From: Paenibacillus massiliensis subsp. panacisoli DSM 21345
GTDB lineage: Bacteria > Bacillota > Bacilli > Paenibacillales > Paenibacillaceae
Direction of reading: 5' to 3'
Length of the DNA: 64,000 nt
Assembly: GCF_000426545.1 (NCBI RefSeq)
Contig: NZ_AUFO01000010.1
Span: 62,001 to 126,000 of the forward strand
Shown: in pieces, positions 19,037-28,670 of the stretch
How positions within the stretch are numbered: the first letter of the stretch is position 1
Layout: every line of letters begins with the position of its first letter
Notes under the pieces: model-generated
What the model was told of the DNA's origin: nothing
What the model saw: only the letters and a program-made list of their open reading frames with translations
Database searches by the model: none
Position numbers and translations under genes: made by a program

Positions 19037-19876
19037 CTATTCTTTAACTGCACCAGCAGTTAAGCCGCTAATTAAATGTTTTTGTAAGAAGATCGCAGTC
19101 AGCAGGACAGGCAGCACAGATACTAGGCCGCCACCCGCAACCTTACCCCACTCTGTTAGTTCCTGTTCACTGTTCAGCGTGGCGAGCTTGAGCGGAATCG
19201 TGAAGCTGTCAGGGCTCTGGATGAAGATGACGCTGTATAGGTATTCATTCCAGGAAGCCATGAAGGACAAAATCGTCACGGCAGCAATGCCTGGTAGCAC
19301 AAGTGGTAGCATTACTTTGTAAAAAATCTCAAATTCAGATGCACCATCAATCCGCGCACTTTCCTCAATTTCTCCCGGCACACCGTAGAAGAATGCCATC
19401 ATAAACCAAATGACGAGTGGCAAGTTCACCAGCACATGTGCGATAATAATCGGAATTTTCGTATTCAGTAATCCTGCATCGTTCATCATGATGTATAAAG
19501 GAAGTGCAAAAGTAATCGGTGGTAGGACTCGAACCAGTAAGATCCATACCATGAGGGAACTTTTGAAAATTTTATAACTGCTTCTGAAGGTTCGCCGTCC
19601 AAGCACATACGCACAGGACAATCCAAAAGCGAGCACAATTAGCAAAGAGCTAACAGTGATCACAAAGCTATTAAGCAATGGTTGTATATAGTGGTCTTCC
19701 TTAAAAATGCTAAAAATGTGTTCTAAGGTTACTGATCTCGGAAATAGAGATACCTCTGTGAATAAATCTGAAGATTGTTGAGTAGCAATGACGAGCATCC
19801 AATAGATTGGAAACAGCGTCCATAGAAGTAGAATTGTGAAAATTCCATATTTTAGGATTACGCTTAATCTTTTCAA
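19037..19876 (-). CDS. Sugar ABC transporter permease (MalG/UgpE-like)
   Basis: 279-residue permease of the same importer, first gene of the minus-strand operon. EAA loop: EESARIDGASEFEIFYKVMLPLVLPG, followed by the conserved FMASWNEYLYSVIFI. It ends in LISGLTAGAVKE, as MalG-type subunits do. Translation starts at TTG 19876, with AAGGAG 6 nt upstream. The presumed GntR operator overlaps the leader, 23 bp before the start codon. Confidence 0.9.
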   Translation of the reverse strand: MKRLSVILKYGIFTILLLWTLFPIYWMLVIATQQSSDLFTEVSLFPRSVTLEHIFSIFKEDHYIQPLLNSFVITVSSLLIVLAFGLSCAYVLGRRTFRSSYKIFKSSLMVWILLVRVLPPITFALPLYIMMNDAGLLNTKIPIIIAHVLVNLPLVIWFMMAFFYGVPGEIEESARIDGASEFEIFYKVMLPLVLPGIAAVTILSFMASWNEYLYSVIFIQSPDSFTIPLKLATLNSEQELTEWGKVAGGGLVSVLPVLLTAIFLQKHLISGLTAGAVKE

Positions 19877-19898
19877 TCGGTTCTCCTTCCCCTCATTT

Positions 19899-19914
19899 GT
19901 CTAGACGTCTATAC
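19899..19914 (-). promoter_or_regulatory. Putative GntR/UTRA operator, two abutting GTCTAKAC half-elements
   Basis: GTCTAGAC (a perfect 8-bp palindrome) abuts GTCTATAC, and the centre TAGACGTCTA is itself palindromic. The GTCTAGAC core matches the DasR/NagR-type sites of HutC-family GntR regulators as I know them. It lies just upstream of the first gene of the operon that ends with the GntR gene. Confidence 0.5.
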
Positions 19915-20073
19915 GACTACTATAAATTTGAATTATTTGCTGAATATCATCGAAATATTAAGCAGTGTTAATTCAAGGGAGGAATTCTCGTAGAAATATT
20001 GAGATTTCTCGCCAACCTGTCTGATTGCACGAAAATAGGAGCTTGGATAATAAAGTGAGGGAAGAGCAGGAAG

Positions 20074-20107
20074 CAAAAAAAGACCATCCCTGTGAAGGGA
20101 TAGGTCT
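20074..20107 (-). terminator. Rho-independent terminator of mnmA (minus strand)
   Basis: On the minus strand AGACCTATCCC pairs with GGGATGGTCT (one bulge) around a short loop, followed by a run of seven T residues (A run at 20075-20081 on the plus strand). It lies about 100 bp beyond the mnmA stop. Confidence 0.75.
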
Positions 20108-20209
20108 ACTTTTTGCTTTGCAAGTGGTTGCTGCGGTATTTCTGCACAGTATTGGCTACAGACTATCTTGTGGAGAAATAATCCCAAGCTGTGCAGGAGC
20201 TTGTAGTTG

Positions 20210-21658
<1,449 letters not shown>

Positions 21659-22783
21659 ATGAATTCAAAATACGCTTCATTCTTCGAATCTGTCTCACTC
21701 CCTAATGGTTCTAAACTGAACAACCGCCTTGTGCTCGCTCCGATGACGACGATGTCGGCCAATCCCGATGGAACTGTATCTGATGCAGAGCTTGCATACT
21801 ATGAGCGTCGGACAGGCGGTGTGGGGATGGCTATTACAGCAACCACTTATGTCACACCGAACGGAATTGGCTTCCCTGGTCAGTTCGCTGCCTATGATGA
21901 CAGCTTCGTTCCTGGCCTGACACGACTGGCTGAGACTATCAAGAAGCAAGGCTCGCATGGTATTCTGCAAATATTCCATGCAGGTAGACAGACACCAGAG
22001 CAGCTAAGTCCTACTGGAGAAATTGTTGCTCCAAGCGCCGTGGCAAGCGAACGTCCTGACTCCGCTGTGCCAAGAGAGCTGACAGATGAGGAGATTCTAA
22101 GCATTATTCATGATTTTGGTGAGACGACTCGTCGTGCCATTGAAGCTGGATTTGATGGTGTCGAGATTCATGGTGCGAATGGATATTTACTGCAGCAGTT
22201 CTTCTCACCGCACTCCAATCGTCGTGAGGATCGTTGGGGAGGAAGTCTTGAGAAGCGCCTGAGCTTCCCGCTCGCGGTTATTGATGAGGTACAGAAAGTT
22301 GTTGCGAAGTATGCGAAGCAGCCATTTACCATCGGATATCGCTTCTCCCCGGAGGAGCCCGAAACTCCAGGAATAACTATGACCGAGACATATGCACTGA
22401 TTGATGCGCTCAAGGACAAGAATCTGGATTACCTGCATGTATCGCTGAACGAATTCTGGTCGAAGCCACGACGTGGTGAGGCAGACACACGTGCTCGCAT
22501 CGAGTACATCCTGGACCGTGTGGATGGCAAGCTTCCGGTTATTGGTGTGGGCTCCATCTATACAGCGGATGATGCAGCAGTAGCGCTCAACACAGGTGTT
22601 CCATTGCTGGCGATCGGACGTGAGCTGATTATCGAGCCGGATTGGGTCGAGAAAATCGAAAGCGGGCGCGAAGAGGATATTGAGACGGTTATTACGAAAT
22701 CAAGCCAAGAGCGTCTGGTTGTTCCTGATGGGTTGTGGAATGCTATTATCCATACGCCAGGCTGGTTCCCGGTAGAAGATTAA
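21659..22783 (+). CDS. NADH-dependent flavin oxidoreductase (Old Yellow Enzyme family)
   Basis: FMN-containing ene-reductase, 374 residues, TIM barrel. Visible motifs: NRLVLAPMTT near the N-terminus, GGVGMAIT, FHAGRQTP, and EIHGANGYLLQQFFSPHSNRREDRWGGS, where His and Asn bind the substrate carbonyl. The C-terminal VIGVGSIYTADDA and LLAIGREL bind the FMN phosphate. CAGGAGG precedes the ATG. It is monocistronic, with a strong terminator at 22944. Physiological substrate unknown; the family reduces activated alkenes and is often induced by electrophile stress. Confidence 0.88.
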   Translation: MNSKYASFFESVSLPNGSKLNNRLVLAPMTTMSANPDGTVSDAELAYYERRTGGVGMAITATTYVTPNGIGFPGQFAAYDDSFVPGLTRLAETIKKQGSHGILQIFHAGRQTPEQLSPTGEIVAPSAVASERPDSAVPRELTDEEILSIIHDFGETTRRAIEAGFDGVEIHGANGYLLQQFFSPHSNRREDRWGGSLEKRLSFPLAVIDEVQKVVAKYAKQPFTIGYRFSPEEPETPGITMTETYALIDALKDKNLDYLHVSLNEFWSKPRRGEADTRARIEYILDRVDGKLPVIGVGSIYTADDAAVALNTGVPLLAIGRELIIEPDWVEKIESGREEDIETVITKSSQERLVVPDGLWNAIIHTPGWFPVED

Positions 22784-23325
22784 TCCTACTGCCATGCCGA
22801 TGCTTACAGATGCCACTTGTTCAGTAGAACGGGGGATTTGGATCTGAAAGGCAGGATAAGCGGAAAGAATAAGGTAATAATTCAATAAGAACACGGTAAG
22901 TAAATATTATGAAGAATAGTTTGAAAGTGAAAACGATAGAGGAAGGCAAGCGCATGATGCGCTTGCCTTTTATTGTTGCCCGAGGTGTGGCCTAGGGCAA
23001 GCAGCTATCGTAATTGTTACTCATTATGTTCAGTGTACAGAAGTGTCTAATTTGTCTTGGTTATCAGTGGCGTCTCTAGCGTCTCCAAATGTCCCGGCAT
23101 CCCCAACATCCTCGTAGTTCTAGTAATTCTTGCAGCTCTCCAATGTCACCAGAGTCTAATGCTCTACGCGTGACTGGTATTAATTGGAATAAATTTCATG
23201 GACAGTGAGTTGAACAGCGACGTGAACAGGATGTGAATAGTGAGATGAAAGAGATTCAAGAAATTCTTTTGGGTTCATCTGGTTTTCTGGATTTACTGAA
23301 TTTCTGAATTTCTGAATTTCTGGAT
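22784..23325. other. Intergenic region between convergent OYE and fabF genes
   Basis: It holds the OYE terminator (22944-22972) and a run of 8-bp repeats at its right end. The middle part (22980-23280) has no ORF, RNA or promoter that I recognise. Confidence 0.5.
22944..22972 (+). terminator. Rho-independent terminator after the OYE gene
   Basis: AGGCAAGCGC (22944-22953) and GCGCTTGCCT (22959-22968) form a perfect stem around ATGAT, followed by T residues. It may serve both convergent genes. Confidence 0.85.
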
Positions 23326-23327
23326 TT
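23287..23327. repeat. Short tandem repeat, 8-bp CTGAATTT units
   Basis: CTGGATTT (23287), then CTGAATTT at 23296, 23304 and 23312, then CTGGATTT at 23320, running into the fabF stop codon. A small slippage-prone array. Confidence 0.8.
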
Positions 23328-24576
23328 ATAGGATCTCATCTTCCTCATATCTCTGGATCACAATGACAGCGTTATGTCCGCCGAAGCCGAAGGAATTGGA
23401 CATACCGATCCGAAGCTTAGCCTGTCTTGCTTTATGGGGAACGTAGTCCAGATCACAGCCGGGGTCAGGCGAATGTAAATTGATGGTCGGCGGAATGATT
23501 CCCTCTTGCAGCGACTTGAGTAGGGCAATGGCTTCCACGCCACCCGAAGCACCCAGCATGTGCCCTGTCATGGATTTGTTGGCTGTCACAGGCACGTGGT
23601 AAGCGTGATCTCCGAATACATGCTTAATGGCCGCTGTCTCGGAGCGATCCCCAATGACTGTACTGGTTGCATGTGCGCTGATGACATCGATCTCGTTAGG
23701 GGATAGTCCTGCCACGTTGAGTGCCAGCTGCATGGCACGGGCCGCGCCATGACCATCCTCCGGGGTAGCTACCATGTGATAGGCATCTGAGCTCGCTCCG
23801 TATCCGATAATTTCACCCAGAATCCGCGCCCCACGGGCTAACGCATGCGTCAGGGACTCCATGATGACAATTCCTGCACCCTCAGCCATGACGAATCCAT
23901 CACGTTCATTATCAAAAGGCCGGCTTGCCTGCTCAGGAGCATGGTTACGAGTAGACAAAGCCGTGGCATTCGCGAAGCTGGACAATGAAATTTCGGTAAT
24001 AGCCGCTTCAGAGCCACCAGCTATTATGAGGTCGGAACGACCAGCCTGAATGCTGAAGAATGCCTCACCAATCGCCGTATTCCCGATGGAGCAAGCTGTA
24101 ACAGGGGCAAGCGTCGGACCGAGTGCGCCATATTTCATGCTGATCAGAGCTGCTGCCATATTGGGGATCATCATGGGGACGAGCATCGGGCTTACCCGTT
24201 CCGGTCCACGGGAGGCCAGCTTCTCGCTCTGCCCCATCAAGGTCTGGATTCCCCCAATACCGGAGCCAACATACACGCCCATCCGCTCCCGATCCAGCTT
24301 GTCCAGATCAAGTTCGGCCTGTTGTATGGCCTGGTCTGCGGCAGCCAATGCAAAATGGCAGAAACGATCCATACGACGAGCCTCCTTGGCTCCCAGCAGG
24401 GTCTCTGGATCAAAATTCGGAACAAGTCCCGCAAACTGGACCTTATGCCTAGCGGTGTCGAAAGTATCAATATGCCGGATTCCCGACTGTCCTTGAGTTA
24501 AATGCGACCAAAAGGTCTCTATATCATTTCCGAGAGGGGAAATTACACCCATCCCTGTAATTACGACTCTTTCCAT
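23326..24576 (-). CDS. fabF: 3-oxoacyl-[ACP] synthase II (KAS II)
   Basis: Condensing enzyme that extends acyl-ACP with malonyl-ACP in fatty acid synthesis. 416 residues, thiolase fold. The catalytic triad is intact: Cys in VTACSIGNTAIG, His in SAHATST (usually AHGTST), and His in NKSMTGHMLGASGG. The gene stands alone rather than in a fab cluster, and the Thr-to-Ile change after the active Cys and the Gly-to-Ala change at AHATST mark it as a divergent, probably secondary, FabF. It faces an MmyB-type regulator across about 130 bp. Confidence 0.88.
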   Translation of the reverse strand: MERVVITGMGVISPLGNDIETFWSHLTQGQSGIRHIDTFDTARHKVQFAGLVPNFDPETLLGAKEARRMDRFCHFALAAADQAIQQAELDLDKLDRERMGVYVGSGIGGIQTLMGQSEKLASRGPERVSPMLVPMMIPNMAAALISMKYGALGPTLAPVTACSIGNTAIGEAFFSIQAGRSDLIIAGGSEAAITEISLSSFANATALSTRNHAPEQASRPFDNERDGFVMAEGAGIVIMESLTHALARGARILGEIIGYGASSDAYHMVATPEDGHGAARAMQLALNVAGLSPNEIDVISAHATSTVIGDRSETAAIKHVFGDHAYHVPVTANKSMTGHMLGASGGVEAIALLKSLQEGIIPPTINLHSPDPGCDLDYVPHKARQAKLRIGMSNSFGFGGHNAVIVIQRYEEDEIL

Positions 24577-24644
24577 ATCTAAATGCCTCCTTCGATCTTT
24601 TAAACAGTGAGCTTAAGGACTATAATGACAGTTAAGATATCCTA

Positions 24645-24673
24645 TTACCAGAGAGTGATTATCCTAGTATAAA
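24645..24673 (+). promoter_or_regulatory. Possible promoter of the MmyB-like regulator
   Basis: TTACCA (24645-24650) and TATAAA (24668-24673) are spaced by 17 bp, 35 bp before the start codon. Each matches the sigma-A consensus only partly. Confidence 0.35.
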
Positions 24674-24708
24674 TACTGCTATTATGAACACATCAAGGAG
24701 TGCAGAGC

Positions 24709-25548
24709 ATGAATTCTCAGGTAAGACTACAAGCACTATCAATATTTCTAAAGGGAAAAAGAGCCAGCATTTCTCCAGAATCGGCCGGATTTCCTTCGGG
24801 TATACGTAGACGAACCCCAGGATTGCGGCGGGAGGAGGTAGCTCAGTTGGCAGGGGTTAGCACCACCTGGTATACCTGGTTGGAGCAGGGACGGGACATT
24901 CAGGTCTCTCACTCCGTGCTGGAATGTGTGGCTAACGCACTGCAGCTTAATGGGGATGAACGCAGATACTTATATTCGTTAGCATTTGAAGGAGGTGGGG
25001 AGGGCTATTCTGCCGCGCAGGAAATGGCTCAGCTCAGCCCATCCTTGCAGAAAATCATTACTGAACTCCAATATTGCCCGGTAATTGTCTCGGATCGCAA
25101 ATGTAACATTGTAGGCTGGAACCGGGCCGCCGAATATGTGTTCTTGGACTTCAACCGCATTCCTGTTGAGGAACGCAACATGATCCGTCTGCTTTTCACA
25201 CGCCGGGAGTTTCGCCGCTTGGCAGTGAACTGGGAGCAATTCTCCAGTGGCTTTCTGGCAATGTTCCGGACCTACTATGGTCAATACGTGGAGGATGCGT
25301 GGTATGATCAGTTCCTGGAGGAGATGAGACAGACCCATCCGGAATTCAATCGTATGTGGGAGCAGAGTCAGGTAAGCTATGCCCCGGAGGTGCATCTGGA
25401 ATTTCGCCACGCCAAGGCTGGGAAAATGGTGTATGAGCTTACGTCGTTGAAGGTGTATGGACCGGATGATCTGCGTTGCAGTATTTATACACCGGCTGCC
25501 GAGACTACGACAGAGACAAAATTGCGACAACTCATGATTGAGGAGTAG
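24709..25548 (+). CDS. XRE-family regulator with MmyB/MltR-like ligand-binding domain
   Basis: 279-residue DNA-binding protein. The N-terminal HTH has the family signature RRTPGLRREEVAQLAGVSTTWYTWLEQGRDI. The C-terminal half is the PAS-like MmyB ligand-binding domain (NIVGWNRAAEYVFLDFN, FRTYYGQYVEDAWYDQFLEEM). The ATG at 24709 has AAGGAG 8 nt upstream; an in-frame GTG at 24700 overlaps that site. It is divergent from fabF, a layout that often means the regulator controls its neighbour. A structure of a family member has been reported with a fatty-acid-like ligand, as I recall, which would fit a fabF partner; this link is inference. Confidence 0.85.
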   Translation: MNSQVRLQALSIFLKGKRASISPESAGFPSGIRRRTPGLRREEVAQLAGVSTTWYTWLEQGRDIQVSHSVLECVANALQLNGDERRYLYSLAFEGGGEGYSAAQEMAQLSPSLQKIITELQYCPVIVSDRKCNIVGWNRAAEYVFLDFNRIPVEERNMIRLLFTRREFRRLAVNWEQFSSGFLAMFRTYYGQYVEDAWYDQFLEEMRQTHPEFNRMWEQSQVSYAPEVHLEFRHAKAGKMVYELTSLKVYGPDDLRCSIYTPAAETTTETKLRQLMIEE

Positions 25549-25693
25549 CGTAGTTGTGAAGAATGGTTACCATATTAGCATCAAATATGTTACGATGGAT
25601 GGAGTGTTATGTTCGGATCATGGCAATCAGGACCTGTTGTGTCCTATATACCATGCATCTCTATAAGAATACATTGACAAATGAGGTGGCACC

Positions 25694-26113
25694 TTGAAGA
25701 TATCAACTAAAGGTAGGTATGGTCTAACCATTATGATGGAGCTTGCCGTCAAATTCGGCGAAGGTCCTACATCATTGAAAAGTATAGCTGAGAAAAACCA
25801 GCTGTCCGAGCACTATCTGGAGCAACTGATCGCTCCATTGCGTAATGCAGGGCTGGTTAAGAGTATTCGTGGCGCTTATGGTGGCTACATTTTGTCTGGA
25901 GACCCTGGCGATATTACGGCAGGAGATATCATCCGCGTACTGGAGGGACCGATCTCTCCTGTGGACTTCACGGAAGAGGATGATCCCGCAAAACGCGATC
26001 TGTGGCTGCGTATCCGCGATAGCATTGCAGAAGTACTGGACTCCACGACGCTGAAGGATCTGATATCCTTCCAGGAGCAGGAGAAGGCTGATAATTACAT
26101 GTTCTATATTTAG
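25694..26113 (+). CDS. cymR: Rrf2-family regulator of cysteine metabolism
   Basis: 139-residue winged-helix regulator. The sequence matches the CymR branch closely: MKISTKGRYGLTIMMELA, GPTSLKSIAEKNQLSEHYLEQL, RNAGLVKSIRGAYGGY, AGDIIRVLEGPISPV, ending YMFYI. It lacks the cluster-binding Cys residues of IscR, as CymR does. CymR represses cysteine and sulfur-assimilation genes together with cysteine synthase CysK. Translation starts at TTG 25694 after GAGGTGG. In Bacillus the next genes are iscS and mnmA; here about 14 kb of other genes separate cymR from iscS. Confidence 0.93.
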   Translation: MKISTKGRYGLTIMMELAVKFGEGPTSLKSIAEKNQLSEHYLEQLIAPLRNAGLVKSIRGAYGGYILSGDPGDITAGDIIRVLEGPISPVDFTEEDDPAKRDLWLRIRDSIAEVLDSTTLKDLISFQEQEKADNYMFYI

Positions 26114-26129
26114 TTTTTCGTAAAATAGA

Positions 26130-26175
26130 AGCAGGGATAAATCCTTTATTTCAAGGGCTTATCCCTGCTTTTTTA
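26130..26175 (+). terminator. Strong terminator after cymR
   Basis: AGCAGGGATAA (26130-26140) pairs with TTATCCCTGCT (26159-26169), followed by six or more T residues. Confidence 0.9.
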
Positions 26176-26344
26176 TTGCTATGTATAAATAAATCAAAAG
26201 AAGAATCACTAAAAACCACGTTTAATTTAATACAAAGTTCACCAAAAATACATAAAAATAAATAAAAAATGAATATATTATTTAATTTAGTAATTATAAG
26301 GTATATAATAGAAAAGTATTCCAAATATGAAAGGGTGATAGAAG

Positions 26345-26695
26345 TTGAAGAAAAAAATATTGGTTGGACTTTTGTCTGCGGCTGCATGCTTCTCTTTGGG
26401 ATCAACCCCATTTGCCGATACTGCTGCAGCTGCAAGTGCAGGTCCTCAAATTACTTCATCAGTGGACTCGCGTGTAATTACTCCAAGTTCTACTTATCAC
26501 AGCTATCTTACTCTTAGTGTAGGTGAATCCAGAAATCTATCAGGCTCTGGTTTTTGGATCGCTAGTGCTCCACCCTATGATCAAATCTACTTAAATAGTC
26601 AGGGGCTAGTGATTGGACTTAAGCCTGGTGTAGTTACAGTAATGGCTGATCTTCCTGGAGGGGATAAGATTGCCTACTATATTACTGTTAAATAA
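26345..26695 (+). CDS. Small secreted protein with a probable Ig-like (BIG2-type) fold
   Basis: 116-residue protein. A Sec signal peptide is clear: MKKKILVGLLSAAACFSLGS with likely cleavage after an Ala-rich stretch near residue 30. The mature part, about 85 residues, is Ser/Thr-rich and probably beta: SYLTLSVGESRNLSGSGFW, then LVIGLKPGVVTVMADL, which resembles the last strands of a bacterial Ig-like domain (V-x-G-x-x-P-G-x-x-x-V). Translation starts at TTG with AAAGGGTGAT upstream. It lies alone in AT-rich DNA between two terminators. Function unknown. Confidence 0.65.
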   Translation: MKKKILVGLLSAAACFSLGSTPFADTAAAASAGPQITSSVDSRVITPSSTYHSYLTLSVGESRNLSGSGFWIASAPPYDQIYLNSQGLVIGLKPGVVTVMADLPGGDKIAYYITVK

Positions 26696-26728
26696 ATTGT
26701 ATTAAATCAACAAATTTTGACTTCGTTA

Positions 26729-26773
26729 AGCCTGTAGGCTGACTCCGATAGGAGTAGTCTGCGGGCTTTTTTT
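26729..26773 (+). terminator. Terminator after the small secreted protein gene
   Basis: AGCCTGTAGGCTGACTCC pairs imperfectly with GGAGTAGTCTGCGGGCT around GATA, followed by seven T residues. Confidence 0.8.
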
Positions 26774-27097
26774 ATGTAACTCGATCGACTGAGCACCACT
26801 TTCCTTGGTATGACACGAAGTCATTTAGTTTACACGACAAATGACCTATATAATGAAGGATGATTGGCATTCTAATCCAAAAATTGAGAATAATTTCAAT
26901 TGTCACAGAATAAAGAGAGAAATAAGAAATTAAAAAATCAAAAAAATAAAAATTAATATAAGGGGTTTGTAATATAAAAATGAAAATTGTCTTAGTTTAA
27001 AGGTTGCCACTTATGAAGAAGAGTCTATTAATGAGGTTTTAGTGTCGGTTTTTCTGATGGCGCCTGGGCAACAGAAGGGAATCGGCTATTTGCCTTG

Positions 27098-27127
27098 TGA
27101 ATAATTTTCCTGTGACTGTATAGGCTA
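27098..27127 (+). promoter_or_regulatory. Possible sigma-G (forespore) promoter of the ger operon
   Basis: TGAATA (27098-27103) matches the sigma-G -35 TGAATR. After 17 bp comes TAGGCTA (27121-27127), a partial match to the -10 CATACTA. gerA-type operons are known forespore genes. Confidence 0.35.
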
Positions 27128-27173
27128 TCTGTTATCAATGGAAGAATGCCCAATTGGAGGGAGGAATTGTACG

Positions 27174-28634
27174 ATGAGCAGATCCACGAGCAAATCCACG
27201 GAAAAGCGAAATCAGCAATCGTTAACAGGCCATCTGATGGCTGACGAGCAGGTGTTACGCTCTGTTTTTTTCGGGTGCTCGGATGTTGTGTTCCACGCAT
27301 TTCACACAGCACGTTATACGTCAGCGCTCATCGTATATTGCTCGGGACTATGCGATGTGGAGAGGCTTGAGCGGCAGGTGCTTGCTCCATTGCAGAAAGG
27401 TGGGTTAGGGGACGCGAGCACCTCTTATTCTATCGGTGTGGACTTTTCCAAGGAACAGCTGCCAGTCTCCTCCGTTCAACGCGTTGATGTAATCGAACAG
27501 GCTGTACAGGCCATTTTGGAGGGACAGGCACTACTATTGCTGGAAGGGCAGCCTGCAGGCATCTTGTATCCTCTGGTAAACAACCAGAGTAGAGCACCAG
27601 AAGAGCCGGCTGCAGAATCCACTGTTCGCGGAGCGCGTGACGGGTTCACAGAATCGCTCAGTACGAATCTGAATCTACTGCGCCTGCGAGTCAAGACTCC
27701 TGCGCTGAAGCTCCAGACGTCTACGATGGGAACATATACGCGAACCAAAGTTACGCTGGCCTATGTAGAAGGACTCATCGAGGATGCTTTGGTAAAGGAG
27801 GTAGAGGCTCGTCTACGCAAATTAAGCGTGAAGGATGTACTGGAGAGTCAGTACATCGAAGACGGAATTATTGATCAGCGCTATTCGCCCTTTCCGCAGA
27901 TGATTGCTACCGAACGGCCTGATGTCGTGGCTTCGAATCTGCTGGAGGGCCGCTTTGCTATTCTGGTGGACGGAACCCCCTTCACGCTCATTGCTCCTGT
28001 CACACTGTCCTCGATGCTGCAGTCTCCGGAGGATTATTATCAGAACCTGTATATTAGTATTTTTATCCGCTGGCTCAGGTATATTTTTTATGTATTATCA
28101 CTGCTGCTTCCTTCCGCTTACGTGGCTATTACGACCTTTCACCAGGAGATGGTTCCCACAGTGCTTCTACTCAGCATCGCTCGGGCAAGGGAGGAGATTC
28201 CTTTTCCAGCACTCATTGAGGCACTTATTATGGAGATTTCCTTCGAAGCCCTGCGCGAGGCAGGTGTTCGCCTGCCCAAGCAGATCGGCTCAGCGGTCAG
28301 TATCGTGGGGGCGCTGATCATCGGTCAAGCGGCCACATCTGCCGGGATCGTATCAGCTCCGATGATCATTATCGTTGCCATTACAGGGATCGCTTCCTTT
28401 ATGATTCCACGTTATACAGCCAGTATTGCTACACGTCTGCTTCGTTTCCCGATCATGCTACTGGCGGGTACGCTGGGTCTTATTGGCGTCATGCTAGGCA
28501 TTATTTTAATCGTGATCCATCTCAGCAGTCTACGTTCCTTTGGAACACCCTATCTGTTCCCAATCACTCCGACCTCTAGCTCAAAGATGAAGGATGTATG
28601 GTGGAGGTCTCTGTCCTGGAGCAAGTCACGCTAG
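27174..28634 (+). CDS. Spore germination protein, GerA family (A subunit)
   Basis: A subunit of a germinant receptor in the spore inner membrane, 486 residues. It has a soluble N-terminal domain (to about residue 290) and a C-terminal membrane domain with about five spans, including the family block FHQEMVPTVLLLSIARAREEIPFPALIEALIMEI (read in parts) and RLPKQIGSAVSIVGALIIGQAA. The ATG at 27174 has GGGAGG 9 nt upstream, better than an in-frame ATG at 27138. B and C subunit genes follow at once. The paralogue (GerA, GerB or GerK type) and the germinant cannot be told. Confidence 0.9.
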   Translation: MSRSTSKSTEKRNQQSLTGHLMADEQVLRSVFFGCSDVVFHAFHTARYTSALIVYCSGLCDVERLERQVLAPLQKGGLGDASTSYSIGVDFSKEQLPVSSVQRVDVIEQAVQAILEGQALLLLEGQPAGILYPLVNNQSRAPEEPAAESTVRGARDGFTESLSTNLNLLRLRVKTPALKLQTSTMGTYTRTKVTLAYVEGLIEDALVKEVEARLRKLSVKDVLESQYIEDGIIDQRYSPFPQMIATERPDVVASNLLEGRFAILVDGTPFTLIAPVTLSSMLQSPEDYYQNLYISIFIRWLRYIFYVLSLLLPSAYVAITTFHQEMVPTVLLLSIARAREEIPFPALIEALIMEISFEALREAGVRLPKQIGSAVSIVGALIIGQAATSAGIVSAPMIIIVAITGIASFMIPRYTASIATRLLRFPIMLLAGTLGLIGVMLGIILIVIHLSSLRSFGTPYLFPITPTSSSKMKDVWWRSLSWSKSR

Positions 28635-28670
28635 AACGCTCGAAATTCAGTTAATGAGGAGCTTGCCTGT

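Larger units (their letters stand above)
19877..20209. other. Intergenic region between the importer operon and mnmA
   Basis: It holds the putative GntR operator (19899-19914) near the importer start and the mnmA terminator (20074-20107). A TATAGT in the minus direction just upstream of the operator could be a -10 box but has no clear -35 partner. Confidence 0.5.
26696..27173. other. AT-rich intergenic region before the ger operon
   Basis: It holds a terminator (26729-26773), an AT-rich stretch (about 26880-27000) with no recognised feature, and a possible sigma-G promoter (27098-27127). Confidence 0.5.
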
